DNA of 64,000 nucleotides from contig NZ_PVEP01000010.1 of NCBI RefSeq assembly GCF_002973535.1, positions 82,851-146,850 on the forward strand, given 5' to 3'. Every line of letters begins with the position of its first letter. The first letter of the stretch is position 1. The position numbers and the translations under genes are program-made. Of the stretch, positions 13,005 through 21,412 are shown one piece after another. The notes beneath the pieces were generated by a model. That model saw only the letters and a program-made list of their open reading frames with translations. It was not told where the DNA came from and did not search any database. This stretch comes from Albidovulum denitrificans. GTDB lineage: Bacteria; Pseudomonadota; Alphaproteobacteria; Rhodobacterales; Rhodobacteraceae.

Positions 13005-13816
13005 TGGAGATGGACGGAACCCTCAACCTGAAGGGGGCGGCTGACGCCCCCTTCTACCTGCCGCAGGGCGACGAATGCGATGTCTTCCTTGCCGCCGCGG
13101 CGCGTGAACTGCCGATCCTGCTGAAAGGCCCGACCGGCTGCGGCAAGACCCGTTTCGTCGCCGCGATGGCGCATCGGCTGGGCCGCCCGCTTTACACCGT
13201 CGCCTGCCATGACGACCTTTCCGCCGCCGACCTGATCGGGCGCTACCTGCTGAAGGGTGGCGAGACGGTCTGGGTCGATGGTCCGCTGACCCGCGCGGTG
13301 CGCGAGGGCGCGATCTGCTACCTCGATGAGGTGGTCGAGGCGCGCAAGGACGTGACCGTGGTCCTGCATCCGCTAACCGACGACCGGCGCATCCTGCCCA
13401 TCGACCGCACGGGAGAGGAGTTGGAGGCAGCGCCCGGCTTCCTTCTGGTCGCCTCGTACAACCCCGGCTACCAGAACATCCTCAAGACGCTGAAACCCTC
13501 GACCCGGCAGCGCTTCGTCGGCCTCGAATTCACCTTCCCGAAGCCCGAGCATGAGGTCCCCGTGGTCGCCCGCGAATCCGGGCTGGCCGAGGACCGCGTC
13601 AAACCGCTCGTGCGTCTCGCGAACAAGCTGCGCGCGATGAAGGGGCAGGATCTTGAGGAAGGGGTTTCCACCCGCCTCGTCGTCTATGCCGCCACGCTGA
13701 TCGCGAACGGCATGAATGTCGACCGCGCCATCCGCGCGGCGATGATCGAACCCCTGACGGATGATGAGGATGTGAAGAACGGGCTCCGCGATCTCGTGAC
13801 CGCCGTTTTCGGGTGA
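13004..13816 (+). CDS. norQ: NorQ, MoxR-type AAA+ ATPase for NOR maturation
   Basis: A 270-aa MoxR-family ATPase with Walker A GPTGCGKT (about 39-46) and Walker B ICYLDEVVEA. With NorD it forms a chaperone that inserts the non-heme iron into NorB (family knowledge). The start is taken as ATG 13004, overlapping the norB TGA; a GTG one codon earlier is possible. The 3' end lies close to norD. Confidence 0.95.
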   Translation: MEMDGTLNLKGAADAPFYLPQGDECDVFLAAAARELPILLKGPTGCGKTRFVAAMAHRLGRPLYTVACHDDLSAADLIGRYLLKGGETVWVDGPLTRAVREGAICYLDEVVEARKDVTVVLHPLTDDRRILPIDRTGEELEAAPGFLLVASYNPGYQNILKTLKPSTRQRFVGLEFTFPKPEHEVPVVARESGLAEDRVKPLVRLANKLRAMKGQDLEEGVSTRLVVYAATLIANGMNVDRAIRAAMIEPLTDDEDVKNGLRDLVTAVFG

Positions 13817-13824
13817 GGCCGGCA

Positions 13825-15753
13825 ATGTCACGGATCGACTTCGAGCCATGGGAACCCGAGGAAACCGTCGGGAAACTGTGGCACGCCTTTGCCAGCCGTC
13901 TGGACGGGCATCCCGTCCACGACGGAGCCCGCGTTCACCTTTCGCAGGTGAGCGGACGGCTGGCAGTTCTTTTCCGGGGCCTCGGCGGCGATCCGGCGGT
14001 CGAGGTCAAGCCGGTGGCGGAGGAAATCAGCCACCATCGGTTGTCGCTTTTGCGCCGTCTGGGGACATGGCGTGAGACCGCGCCACGGGCAAGCTTTGAC
14101 GGGGCGAGCCTGCGGCTGCCCGAAAGTCTTGCGATCTTTCCTGCGGTCGAGGCGAACGCGGCGCTTTACCTCTGGCTGGCGGTGATGGCCTCTGCCGCGG
14201 ACCAAGTCGCCCCGCCCGCGCAGGACGATCCGCTTCTGGCCGACCTCGCGGCGATCGAGGTTGCGGCGGCCATGACGAAGGCCGCGCTGGAGGAGGCGCC
14301 GGGCTTTGCCCGCCTGCACCGCGATCTGGCCGAAGCCACGCTCATGTTTCGCCGCTCCGGCGCGCTGCCCCCGGTCGAGGCGGCGGTGGAGGCGCGCGTC
14401 AGGCGGGCGCTGGGCGATCTGGCGCCTTTGCCGGATACGCCCTTGCCCGCAAAGGCGCCGCGCGGCTACCGCCCCTTCCGCCCGGTGCCGATCTGGCCCG
14501 ATCTGCGCGCGCTCTCCCGGTCGGAAACGACGGCGGTCGAGAACCGCGACACCGAGGGCGCGCCCGAGGAATCCTCCGAGGAAAAGACCGCCCGCCGCGC
14601 GCGGCGCCGCAAGGCCGATCAGGCGGACCGCAACGACAGCTTCATCCTGCACAAGTTCGAGGCGATCCTGTCGATGACCGAATTCCTCAACCTCAACCGC
14701 CGGGTCGAGGACGATGACGAGGACACCGCCCGCAAGGCCGCCGACGATCAGGAGGAGATCGGGCTGGCGCAGGTCTCGAAGGCGCCCGCGACGCGGCTGA
14801 AGCTGCACCTTGACCTCGCGCCCGAGGATGTGGACCGCGAGGCGCTTTCGGGCCAGTCGCTTTACCCCGAATGGGACGTGCGCACCGGCGTCTACCTGCC
14901 CGCCCATGCCCGCGTCCTGCACTCCCGCGCCGAGGAAAGCCGGGACGTGCCGTCCTTCCGCGCCGATCCGCAGGCCAGCGCCCGCATTCGCGCCGTCCGC
15001 CGCCAGTTCGAGGCGCTAAGGCCCAGTCTGATCTCCACCCCCGGCCACCCCGACGGGGATGAGCTTGATACCGAACGCGCCGTGCGCGCGCAGGTCGATC
15101 TGCGGGCTTGTGGCGAGGGGACAGACCGCGTCTGGCGCCAGACAAGGCCGGAGCGGCGCGACCTGGCGGTGTCGATCCTGCTGGACGTCTCGCGGTCCAC
15201 CGAAAGCGCCATACCCGGCCACGGCCATGACGGCCGCGCCGTGATCGACATCGAACGCGAGGCGCTGGCGGCGCTGGCCTGGGGTCTTGACGCCTGCGGC
15301 GACGATTTCGCGATCAACGCCTTTTCCTCGCTGAAGCGGAACCGGGTTTTTGTGCAGACCGTCAAGGACTTTACCGAGCCGATGGCCGAGGCGACGGAAC
15401 AGCGTATCGCCGCGCTGAAACCGGGTCACTACACGCGCCTTGGCGCCGCGATCCGCCATGTCTCTGCCGGGCTGGCGGCGCAGTCGCGCAAGCGTCGGTT
15501 GCTTCTTGTCATCACCGATGGCAAGCCCAACGACCTTGACCATTACGAAGGCCGCCACGGGATCGAGGACAGCCGCATGGCGGTGATGGAGGCACGCCGC
15601 GCGGGGCATTCCGTCTTTGGCATCACCGTGGATCGCGATGGCAAATCCTGGTTCCCGCGCCTGTTCGGGCAGGGCGCCTTCGCGCTGATCCCGCACCCGG
15701 AGAAACTGACCCAGGCGTTGCCGCAGATTTATCGGCAACTGGTGATCGGATGA
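13825..15753 (+). CDS. norD: NorD, von Willebrand factor A protein for NOR maturation
   Basis: A 642-aa protein whose C-terminal third is a vWA domain. It shows a MIDAS motif LLDVSRSTES followed by LLLVITDGKPND. The middle is rich in charged, low-complexity sequence (ESSEEKTARRARRRK). It partners NorQ in metal insertion into NorB. The start is ATG 13825 (MSRIDFEPW), with GAGG 7 bp upstream; a GTG at 13813 would overlap norQ but has no better signal. The stop overlaps norE by 4 bp. Confidence 0.93.
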   Translation: MSRIDFEPWEPEETVGKLWHAFASRLDGHPVHDGARVHLSQVSGRLAVLFRGLGGDPAVEVKPVAEEISHHRLSLLRRLGTWRETAPRASFDGASLRLPESLAIFPAVEANAALYLWLAVMASAADQVAPPAQDDPLLADLAAIEVAAAMTKAALEEAPGFARLHRDLAEATLMFRRSGALPPVEAAVEARVRRALGDLAPLPDTPLPAKAPRGYRPFRPVPIWPDLRALSRSETTAVENRDTEGAPEESSEEKTARRARRRKADQADRNDSFILHKFEAILSMTEFLNLNRRVEDDDEDTARKAADDQEEIGLAQVSKAPATRLKLHLDLAPEDVDREALSGQSLYPEWDVRTGVYLPAHARVLHSRAEESRDVPSFRADPQASARIRAVRRQFEALRPSLISTPGHPDGDELDTERAVRAQVDLRACGEGTDRVWRQTRPERRDLAVSILLDVSRSTESAIPGHGHDGRAVIDIEREALAALAWGLDACGDDFAINAFSSLKRNRVFVQTVKDFTEPMAEATEQRIAALKPGHYTRLGAAIRHVSAGLAAQSRKRRLLLVITDGKPNDLDHYEGRHGIEDSRMAVMEARRAGHSVFGITVDRDGKSWFPRLFGQGAFALIPHPEKLTQALPQIYRQLVIG

Positions 15754-16310
15754 CGGATCAGGCCACAGACCGCCCCTCGGCCCTCGATCAGCTTCCGGGG
15801 GAGTTGATGATGTGGGTCCTGATCGTGTCCGAGCTTCTGGTCTTCGGCGCCGGGCTGGCGGCCTTTCTGGCCGTTCGCATCACCGACCCCGCAGGCTTTG
15901 CCGAGGCGCAGGGCCATCTGCACCGCGCCGGGGCAGGGGTGAACACCATCGTCCTTGTCACCTCCGGCTGGCTTGCCGCGCTGGCCGTTCAGGCGGCCGA
16001 GGCCGGGCGGCCGGGACGGCTGCGCGCGCTGGTGGCGGGGGCCATCGCGCTGGGGGCGGTGTTCCTTGTGCTGAAGGGCGCGGAATATGCCGATCTGGCC
16101 CATGCCGGGATCACGTTCGAAACCCACGCCTTCTTCACCTTCTCCTACCTGCTGACCGGCTTTCACGCGGCCCATGTGATGGCCGGGATGATCCTTCTGG
16201 CCGTGGTCGCCGTCCCGGCCAGCCCCCGCGCGGTCGAAACCGGGGCGGCCTTCTGGCATATGGTCGATCTGGTCTGGGTACTGCTTTTCCCGGTGGTCTA
16301 CCTGCTATGA
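15750..16310 (+). CDS. norE: NorE, cytochrome oxidase subunit III-like protein
   Basis: A 186-aa integral membrane protein with about five helices, resembling heme-copper oxidase subunit III. Examples are WVLIVSELLVFGAGLAAFL at the N terminus and TFSYLLTGFHAAHVMAGM, which includes a conserved HAAHV. NorE and NorF raise NOR activity but are not catalytic in characterised systems. It has 4-bp overlaps at both ends (norD, norF). Confidence 0.92.
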   Translation: MTDQATDRPSALDQLPGELMMWVLIVSELLVFGAGLAAFLAVRITDPAGFAEAQGHLHRAGAGVNTIVLVTSGWLAALAVQAAEAGRPGRLRALVAGAIALGAVFLVLKGAEYADLAHAGITFETHAFFTFSYLLTGFHAAHVMAGMILLAVVAVPASPRAVETGAAFWHMVDLVWVLLFPVVYLL

Positions 16311-16549
16311 CGGTCACGCGGGCATGGCTGGCGCTTCTTTTGCTCTCGGCGGCCTCGACCGGGCTTGCGGCATCCGGGGCGCATGGCGCGGTCTTCGTGG
16401 TCCTGGTGTTGTCGCTGGCCGGGGCCAAGGCGCATGTGATCCTGTCGCGCTATCTGGGCCTGTCGGCCGCGCCGCCCATTCGCGCGGGGTTCGACCTTGC
16501 GCTTGGCGTGGTGCTGGTCCTTTTCGCTGTCCTGGCGATCGCCGCCTGA
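16307..16549 (+). CDS. norF: NorF, small membrane protein of the nor operon
   Basis: An 80-aa protein with two to three hydrophobic segments, resembling the cytochrome oxidase subunit IV/NorF family (KAHVILSRYLGL between helices). The start is the ATG at 16307, which overlaps the norE stop (ATGA). It is the last gene of norCBQDEF, ending 10 bp before the convergent regulator gene. Confidence 0.85.
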   Translation: MTVTRAWLALLLLSAASTGLAASGAHGAVFVVLVLSLAGAKAHVILSRYLGLSAAPPIRAGFDLALGVVLVLFAVLAIAA

Positions 16550-16559
16550 CGGCGCGCGG

Positions 16560-17261
16560 TCAGGAGCGGGACCAGGCCAGCGCCGGGTCTTCCTCGACAT
16601 AGTCGCGCAGCGCCTCGATGTCGTCGATGCGGGCGACGTTCTGGCGGATGCTGACGCCATGCCCCTTCAGCCGCGCAAAGGCCCGGCTGAGGCTTTCGGG
16701 CTTCATCCCCAGCCTGCCCGCGATCAGCACCTTGTCATAGGGCAGCGTCACCTCGCAGCGGCCCGACGGGCAGTTCGACAGCTCAAGCAGGAACTCCGCC
16801 ACCCGCTGCGCGCCGGTCTGGGCCTTCAACTGCTCGATCTGCGCGACCAGCTGGTGCAGATGGGTGAAGGTCGCCGACAGCATCGACATGGCGATTTCCG
16901 GGCTTTCGCGGATCATCCGCAGGAAGGCGTCGGCCTCGATGCGGATCAGCGTGCAGTCGGTCACCGCCTCGGCCGAGACCGGGTAGGTGTCATGGCGAAA
17001 GGCGACCGCCTCGCCGAAGCTCGACCCCTTGGTGAAGGTGCCGACGACCGCCTCTGTGCCGTTCGGCGCGATGCGGTAAAGCTTTACCCAGCCATCCGCG
17101 ACGATATAGATCGCCGCCGCCCGTTCGCCCTGAAGAAAGATGCTGGCGCCGCGGTCAAAGCTGCGGACATGGGCGGTCGACAGAAGATGGTCGCGGATTT
17201 CGGGCGGGGCCGAGGCCAGCAGGATCGACCGCTGGGCGATCATCTTGAATTCGGGCTTCAT
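16560..17261 (-). CDS. nnrR: Crp/Fnr-family regulator, NnrR/Dnr type
   Basis: A 233-aa Crp/Fnr protein: an N-terminal cyclic-nucleotide-binding-like beta-roll (SIFLQGERAAAIYIVADGWVK) and a C-terminal winged helix with recognition region LGMKPESLSRAFARLK. It lacks the N-terminal cysteine cluster of FNR, so it should not carry an oxygen-sensing 4Fe-4S centre and fits the NO-responsive Dnr/NnrR branch. The start is ATG 17261 after GAGGAGAG; a longer frame upstream is unlikely. It is convergent with norF and is the best candidate to bind the two boxes at 6904 and 11064. Confidence 0.82.
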   Translation of the reverse strand: MKPEFKMIAQRSILLASAPPEIRDHLLSTAHVRSFDRGASIFLQGERAAAIYIVADGWVKLYRIAPNGTEAVVGTFTKGSSFGEAVAFRHDTYPVSAEAVTDCTLIRIEADAFLRMIRESPEIAMSMLSATFTHLHQLVAQIEQLKAQTGAQRVAEFLLELSNCPSGRCEVTLPYDKVLIAGRLGMKPESLSRAFARLKGHGVSIRQNVARIDDIEALRDYVEEDPALAWSRS

Positions 17262-17577
17262 GGAGGCTCTCCTCGGCGAAGGTCTGCGGGCGGTGTGACG
17301 GGCCGTCGATGTCCGGGGTGGGCGACCGATGCTGCGGTCGCGATGGGCTTTCGAGTCACTACCCCGGATCGCTGGCGGTGTCACCCGCACTTCGCCGCCG
17401 GGGCGGGGATGGATCGCCATTTCGTCATGCCATCCACGGCGGAAATCTGGGTTGCATGGCGGCATGGCAAATCCTGACTATAAAAGTCGGATTGACATAT
17501 CCGACTGATTCGCTCAGGTTAACCGCGAGCCGCCAGCCACGCCGACCGGGACGAGTCGCCGAAGCCAGGGGGAAGCG
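17262..17577. other. Intergenic region between the Crp/Fnr gene and the hemP operon
   Basis: A divergent promoter region of 316 bp. I see one strong element, the inverted repeat at 17485-17506 described separately. No FNR-type box is evident near the regulator start. Nothing else stands out. Confidence 0.6.
17485..17506. promoter_or_regulatory. Inverted repeat overlapping a -35 box of the hemP operon
   Basis: AGTCGGA-TTGACATA-TCCGACT is a perfect 7-bp inverted repeat around an 8-bp spacer that contains a consensus -35 hexamer, TTGACA (17492-17497). No clear -10 follows at 17-18 bp. A repressor bound here would block the promoter of the hemP/imelysin operon starting at 17578, so this is a candidate iron- or heme-responsive operator. 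Confidence 0.65.
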
Positions 17578-17757
17578 ATGGGACTGTCCCTGATGGAAAT
17601 GCGACATGAACGGACCGCCGCCGACGAACGGTCACGGCGCGACGCCTCTCTCGGGCCGGATCACCTTTGGGGGCTGCTGGCGGCGGAGCCGGGGCGGCAG
17701 AGCGGTGCCGAATGGTTGCTCGACTGGATCGAGACGCGTCGCGAGGACCGGGCATGA
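17578..17757 (+). CDS. Small 59-aa protein leading the hemP operon, unknown function
   Basis: The frame starts at ATG 17578 behind a strong AGGGGGAAG and encodes a 59-aa, charged, soluble-looking protein (starts MGLSLMEMRHERT, ends DWIETRREDRA). It has no signal peptide, cysteine cluster or known motif that I recognise. Its TGA overlaps the hemP ATG (ATGA), which argues that it is translated and coupled to HemP. It may be a real small protein or a leader peptide. Confidence 0.6.
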   Translation: MGLSLMEMRHERTAADERSRRDASLGPDHLWGLLAAEPGRQSGAEWLLDWIETRREDRA

Positions 17758-17921
17758 CGCGGACGGGCGGGGCAGAGAGTACCGCCGAGCGCTGGACCCG
17801 CCCGCCCACCCATGTGGCGGAGGATCTGACGGATGGCGGCAAACAGGCCTGGATCGAGCATTCCGGGCAGATCTACGTTTTGCGCATCACCCGCGCCGGC
17901 AAGCTGATCCTGACGAAATAG
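17754..17921 (+). CDS. hemP: HemP/HmuP-family hemin uptake protein
   Basis: A 55-aa protein whose C terminus GQIYVLRITRAGKLILTK matches the HemP/HmuP family. These small proteins are encoded with heme uptake systems; in some species they act as regulators of the heme receptor. The ATG overlaps the upstream 59-aa ORF. No TonB receptor or hmuTUV genes lie next to it here. It instead precedes an imelysin/di-heme oxidoreductase cluster, linking that cluster to iron or heme supply. Confidence 0.85.
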   Translation: MTRTGGAESTAERWTRPPTHVAEDLTDGGKQAWIEHSGQIYVLRITRAGKLILTK

Positions 17922-17931
17922 GGCGCGCGTG

Positions 17932-18405
17932 ATGAGCATACATACTGAGATTCGCGGCGCCGCGCCGGTGGGCCATGTCGCCGAGCTTGGGCCGCTTGAG
18001 GCGGCCGCCGTCTGCTATCTGCGCCTGTGGTGCGACAGCCCCGGCGCGCAGGAGCAGGTCCGCCGTGATTTTGCCGGAACGCTTGGTCCCGTCGCAGGGC
18101 ATCAGGCGGCGGGCGCGCTTGAGGATCTTTGCGGTCTTTGCGCCCGCCACGGCCGCCGCGCCCTGATGCGCCATCAGCCGTCCTGCACCTGCCTTGGCTC
18201 CGATGAGGCCTGCCTTGCCAATCTCATCGCCCTCGCGACCGAGGGAGAGCGGGAGGACGCGCTGCTGATCGCGACACTGATCGTGCGCGCCGACGTCGCC
18301 GCGCATCTGATGGCGGCGGCGCAGACCTTCGGCCTCGCCATCAAGCGGATGGCGCTGAGGCTTGACCATCGGGGGACGGTCCGGCCGCCCCGGAACCTTC
18401 ACTAG
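17932..18405 (+). CDS. Cysteine-rich 157-aa protein of the iron-linked operon, unknown function
   Basis: A cytoplasmic-type protein with no signal peptide. Seven cysteines are visible, five of them clustered: C67-X2-C70 and C85-X-C87-X6-C94 (around SCTCLGSDEAC), plus C28 and C34. The spacing suggests metal, Fe-S or heme binding. The C-terminal part is helical. ATG 17932 is taken; a GTG one codon earlier is possible and no clear ribosome site is seen. It lies 10 bp after hemP and 17 bp before the imelysin gene, so it is probably in the operon. I do not recognise the family. Confidence 0.7.
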   Translation: MSIHTEIRGAAPVGHVAELGPLEAAAVCYLRLWCDSPGAQEQVRRDFAGTLGPVAGHQAAGALEDLCGLCARHGRRALMRHQPSCTCLGSDEACLANLIALATEGEREDALLIATLIVRADVAAHLMAAAQTFGLAIKRMALRLDHRGTVRPPRNLH

Positions 18406-18422
18406 AACAGGACAGTGACCCG

Positions 18423-19703
18423 ATGAATATCCCCCTGAAAAGACTGACATTCGGTATCAGCCTGACCGCGCTCGCCTCCGGTCTCGGACTTTCCGCCCAG
18501 GCGCAGAGCGCCGCCGAGGTGCTGACCACCTATGCCGATATCGCCGAGGCCGGGTATCAGGACAGCCTGACCGCCGCGCGGAGGCTGGACGGGGCCATCG
18601 ACGCGCTGATCGCCGCGCCTTCGGCCGCGACCTTGCAGGCGGCCCGCGCCGCCTGGATCGCCGCCCGTGTGCCTTACCAGCAGACAGAGGTCTTCCGTTT
18701 TGGCAACGCCATCGTGGATGACTGGGAAGGGCGCGTGAATGCCTGGCCGCTGGACGAAGGGCTGATCGACTATGTCGACGGCGCCTATGGCGGGCCGACT
18801 GACGAAAACCGGCTGGCCGCGCTGAACGTCATCGCCCACCCCGCCTTCACCCTGTCGGGCAAGCCGGTCGATGCCGCGAAAATCACGCCGAAGCTGCTTC
18901 AGGACACGCTGCATGAGGCCGACGGGATCGAGGCGAATGTCGCTACCGGCTATCATGCGATCGAATTCCTGCTGTGGGGGCAGGACCTGAACGGACATGC
19001 CCCCGGCGCGGGCGACCGGCCGTGGACGGACTACGCGCAAGACGATGCCTGCACCCACGGCAATTGCGACCGGCGGGCGGAGTATCTGGCTGCGGCGAGC
19101 GATCTTCTGATCTCCGATCTTGAATGGATGGCGGCGCAATGGGCAGAGGGGGCAGAGGCGCGAACGGCGCTGATGGCCGATGAGCAGGCGGGCCTGAGCG
19201 CGATCCTGACCGGGATGGGCTCTCTCTCCTACGGCGAGCAGGCGGGGGAGAGGATGCGCCTTGGCCTGATGCTCAACGATCCCGAGGAGGAGCATGACTG
19301 CTTTTCGGACAACACCCATAACAGCCACTATTACGACGGGCTTGGCGTGCAGAATGTCTACCTGGGCGATTATGTGCGGATCGACGGGTCGCTGATCTCC
19401 GGTCCGTCGCTGTCCGATCTGGTCGCGGCGGAAAACCCCGACCTTGATGGCGAGATGCAAAGCCGTCTGTCGGGGACGATGATGGCGCTGGGCCGGATCA
19501 AGACGGCGGCCGAGGCGGGTTCCGCCTATGACGGGATGCTGGAACGCGGCAATGCGGCGGGTGAGGCGCTGGTCATGGGCGGGGTCAACGCGCTGATCGC
19601 GCAGACCCGGTCGATCGAGCGGGTCGTTGCCGCGCTGGGGGCCGAGGGCATTGCCATCGAAGGCTCCGACAGCCTCGACAACCCCTCGGCCGTCTTTCAG
19701 TGA
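18423..19703 (+). CDS. Imelysin-family periplasmic iron-regulated protein (IrpA-like)
   Basis: A 426-aa imelysin (peptidase M75-like) protein with a Sec signal peptide (cleavage near AQAQS, about 27). The hallmark GxHxxE motif is present as GYHAIEFLLWGQD (176-181). Imelysin proteins share the fold of EfeO-type components and are induced under iron limitation; peptidase activity is doubtful in most. A second imelysin and a di-heme oxidoreductase are encoded immediately downstream, a set also known from pseudomonads (icmP neighbourhood). The likely role is periplasmic iron handling. Confidence 0.88.
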   Translation: MNIPLKRLTFGISLTALASGLGLSAQAQSAAEVLTTYADIAEAGYQDSLTAARRLDGAIDALIAAPSAATLQAARAAWIAARVPYQQTEVFRFGNAIVDDWEGRVNAWPLDEGLIDYVDGAYGGPTDENRLAALNVIAHPAFTLSGKPVDAAKITPKLLQDTLHEADGIEANVATGYHAIEFLLWGQDLNGHAPGAGDRPWTDYAQDDACTHGNCDRRAEYLAAASDLLISDLEWMAAQWAEGAEARTALMADEQAGLSAILTGMGSLSYGEQAGERMRLGLMLNDPEEEHDCFSDNTHNSHYYDGLGVQNVYLGDYVRIDGSLISGPSLSDLVAAENPDLDGEMQSRLSGTMMALGRIKTAAEAGSAYDGMLERGNAAGEALVMGGVNALIAQTRSIERVVAALGAEGIAIEGSDSLDNPSAVFQ

Positions 19704-19735
19704 CGCCTGTCGCCGGGCTGTTTGGGGGCTTTCGG

Positions 19736-21412
19736 ATGCGCTTCTTGCCGATGATGGGGGCGTTGCTGGCGTCCCCGTCCGCCTGTCGGCCCGGTATGAG
19801 GCCACCGTCAGGCGCGGGGGTGCCAACCGCGCCGTCCCGGCCATGGAGGGCGCGGCCAACCCCCCTTCTGGTGGCCGCCCTTGTGGCCGCGATCCCCCCG
19901 CTTGTGGCCGGGGCCGAAACCGCGCCCCCCTGGGCGGGGCTGGAGGATGTGCATCTCGACATCATCCCCCGGACGGCGGAGGAGAGGGCGCGGGTTGGCG
20001 CCGTCACCGCGCCGCCAAAGGATTTCGCGGCCCCGTGGCCCTATGAGGAAAACCCCGGCGGCGCCCAGACGGTGCGGGCGCGCGGGACGGCGGACGCCTT
20101 TTCGCAGCCCGCCGCCAACCTCACCTTCCGGCAGGAGCTGGATTTCAAGGTCGGCAACGGGATGTTTCGCCGGGTCTGGGTCTCTGCCCCCGCCTCGACG
20201 ATCGCTTCGGACGGGCTTGGCCCGCTTTACAACGCGCGTTCCTGCCAGCGCTGTCACCTGAAGGACGGACGCGGTCATCCGCCGGAGGGGCCGGAGGATG
20301 ACGCCGTGTCGATGTTCCTGCGGATCTCCATCCCTGCGCCGATACCGGATGAGGGTGATCTGGCCGCGATGGAGCACTACATCGCTGGCACCCACGCCAC
20401 CGCGCCGGACCCGGTCTATGGCACGCAGTTGCAGGATTTCAGCCTGCCGGGCCATGCCGCCGAATACCGGCTGGACCTGCGCCACGAGGAGATCGAGGTG
20501 CCGCTGTCGGGCGGAGAAATGGCGGTGCTGCGCCGCCCGGCCTATGCCGCCGCCGATCCCGGCTACGGCCCCCTGCACCCCGATGCGATGCTCTCGCCCC
20601 GCGTTGCGCCGCAGATGATCGGCATGGGCCTGCTTGAGGCGATCCCGGCGGCGGACATCCTGGCCTGGGCCGACCCCGAGGATGGCGATGGCGACGGCAT
20701 CTCCGGCATCCCGCAGATTGTCTGGTCGGATGTCCACGACCGGCCGATGCTGGGCCGTTTTGGCCACAAGGCGGGCAATCCCACGGTGCTGGAGCAGACG
20801 GCGAGCGCCTTTGCGGGCGATATCGGTATTTCCAACCCGGTCTATCCGGCCGGCTCGGGTGACTGCACGGATCGCCAGATCGCCTGCATCGCCGCGCTGG
20901 ATGGCGGGGATGCCGAGCAGGGCGGGGTTGAGATCGACGCGGTCGGCCTTGACCTGGTGGCCTTCTACAGCCGGACGCTCGCCGTGCCTGCCCGGCGCGA
21001 TGTGGCGGACCGGCAGGTGCTGCGCGGGCGGGAGGTGTTCTTTGCGACCGGCTGCACGTCATGCCACCGTCCGACCTATGTCACCCACCGGCTGGCGGGT
21101 GATGACCCGGCCAGCTTCCAGCTGATCTGGCCCTATACCGACCTGCTGTTGCACGACATGGGCGAGGGGTTGGCCGACAACCGGCCCGAGGGGCGCGCGG
21201 ACGGGCGCGAATGGCGCACCGCGCCGCTCTGGGGCGTTGGCCTGACCGAAACCGTTTCCGGCCACAGCTATTTCCTGCATGACGGCCGGGCGCGGTCGCT
21301 CTTGGAAGCGGTCCTTTGGCATGGCGGTGAGGCACAGGCCGCCCGCGACGCGGTGGTGGAAATGGCGCCCGAGGATCGCGCCGCCCTGATCCGATATCTG
21401 GAGAGCCTATGA
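19736..21412 (+). CDS. Di-heme oxidoreductase-family protein (DUF1111, thiol oxidoreductase type)
   Basis: About 558 aa. It has two c-type heme motifs, CQRCH (about 170-174) and CTSCH (about 440-444), as in di-heme peroxidase-related DUF1111 proteins. A hydrophobic export segment (LLVAALVAAIPPLVAGA) lies at about 44-60. The start is uncertain: ATG 19736 (after GGGGG), ATG 19796, or a GTG at 19700 overlapping the previous stop. The 3' end overlaps the second imelysin by 4 bp. Its constant partnership with imelysins suggests a redox step in iron acquisition, such as oxidation or reduction of periplasmic iron; this is inference. Confidence 0.85.
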   Translation: MRFLPMMGALLASPSACRPGMRPPSGAGVPTAPSRPWRARPTPLLVAALVAAIPPLVAGAETAPPWAGLEDVHLDIIPRTAEERARVGAVTAPPKDFAAPWPYEENPGGAQTVRARGTADAFSQPAANLTFRQELDFKVGNGMFRRVWVSAPASTIASDGLGPLYNARSCQRCHLKDGRGHPPEGPEDDAVSMFLRISIPAPIPDEGDLAAMEHYIAGTHATAPDPVYGTQLQDFSLPGHAAEYRLDLRHEEIEVPLSGGEMAVLRRPAYAAADPGYGPLHPDAMLSPRVAPQMIGMGLLEAIPAADILAWADPEDGDGDGISGIPQIVWSDVHDRPMLGRFGHKAGNPTVLEQTASAFAGDIGISNPVYPAGSGDCTDRQIACIAALDGGDAEQGGVEIDAVGLDLVAFYSRTLAVPARRDVADRQVLRGREVFFATGCTSCHRPTYVTHRLAGDDPASFQLIWPYTDLLLHDMGEGLADNRPEGRADGREWRTAPLWGVGLTETVSGHSYFLHDGRARSLLEAVLWHGGEAQAARDAVVEMAPEDRAALIRYLESL

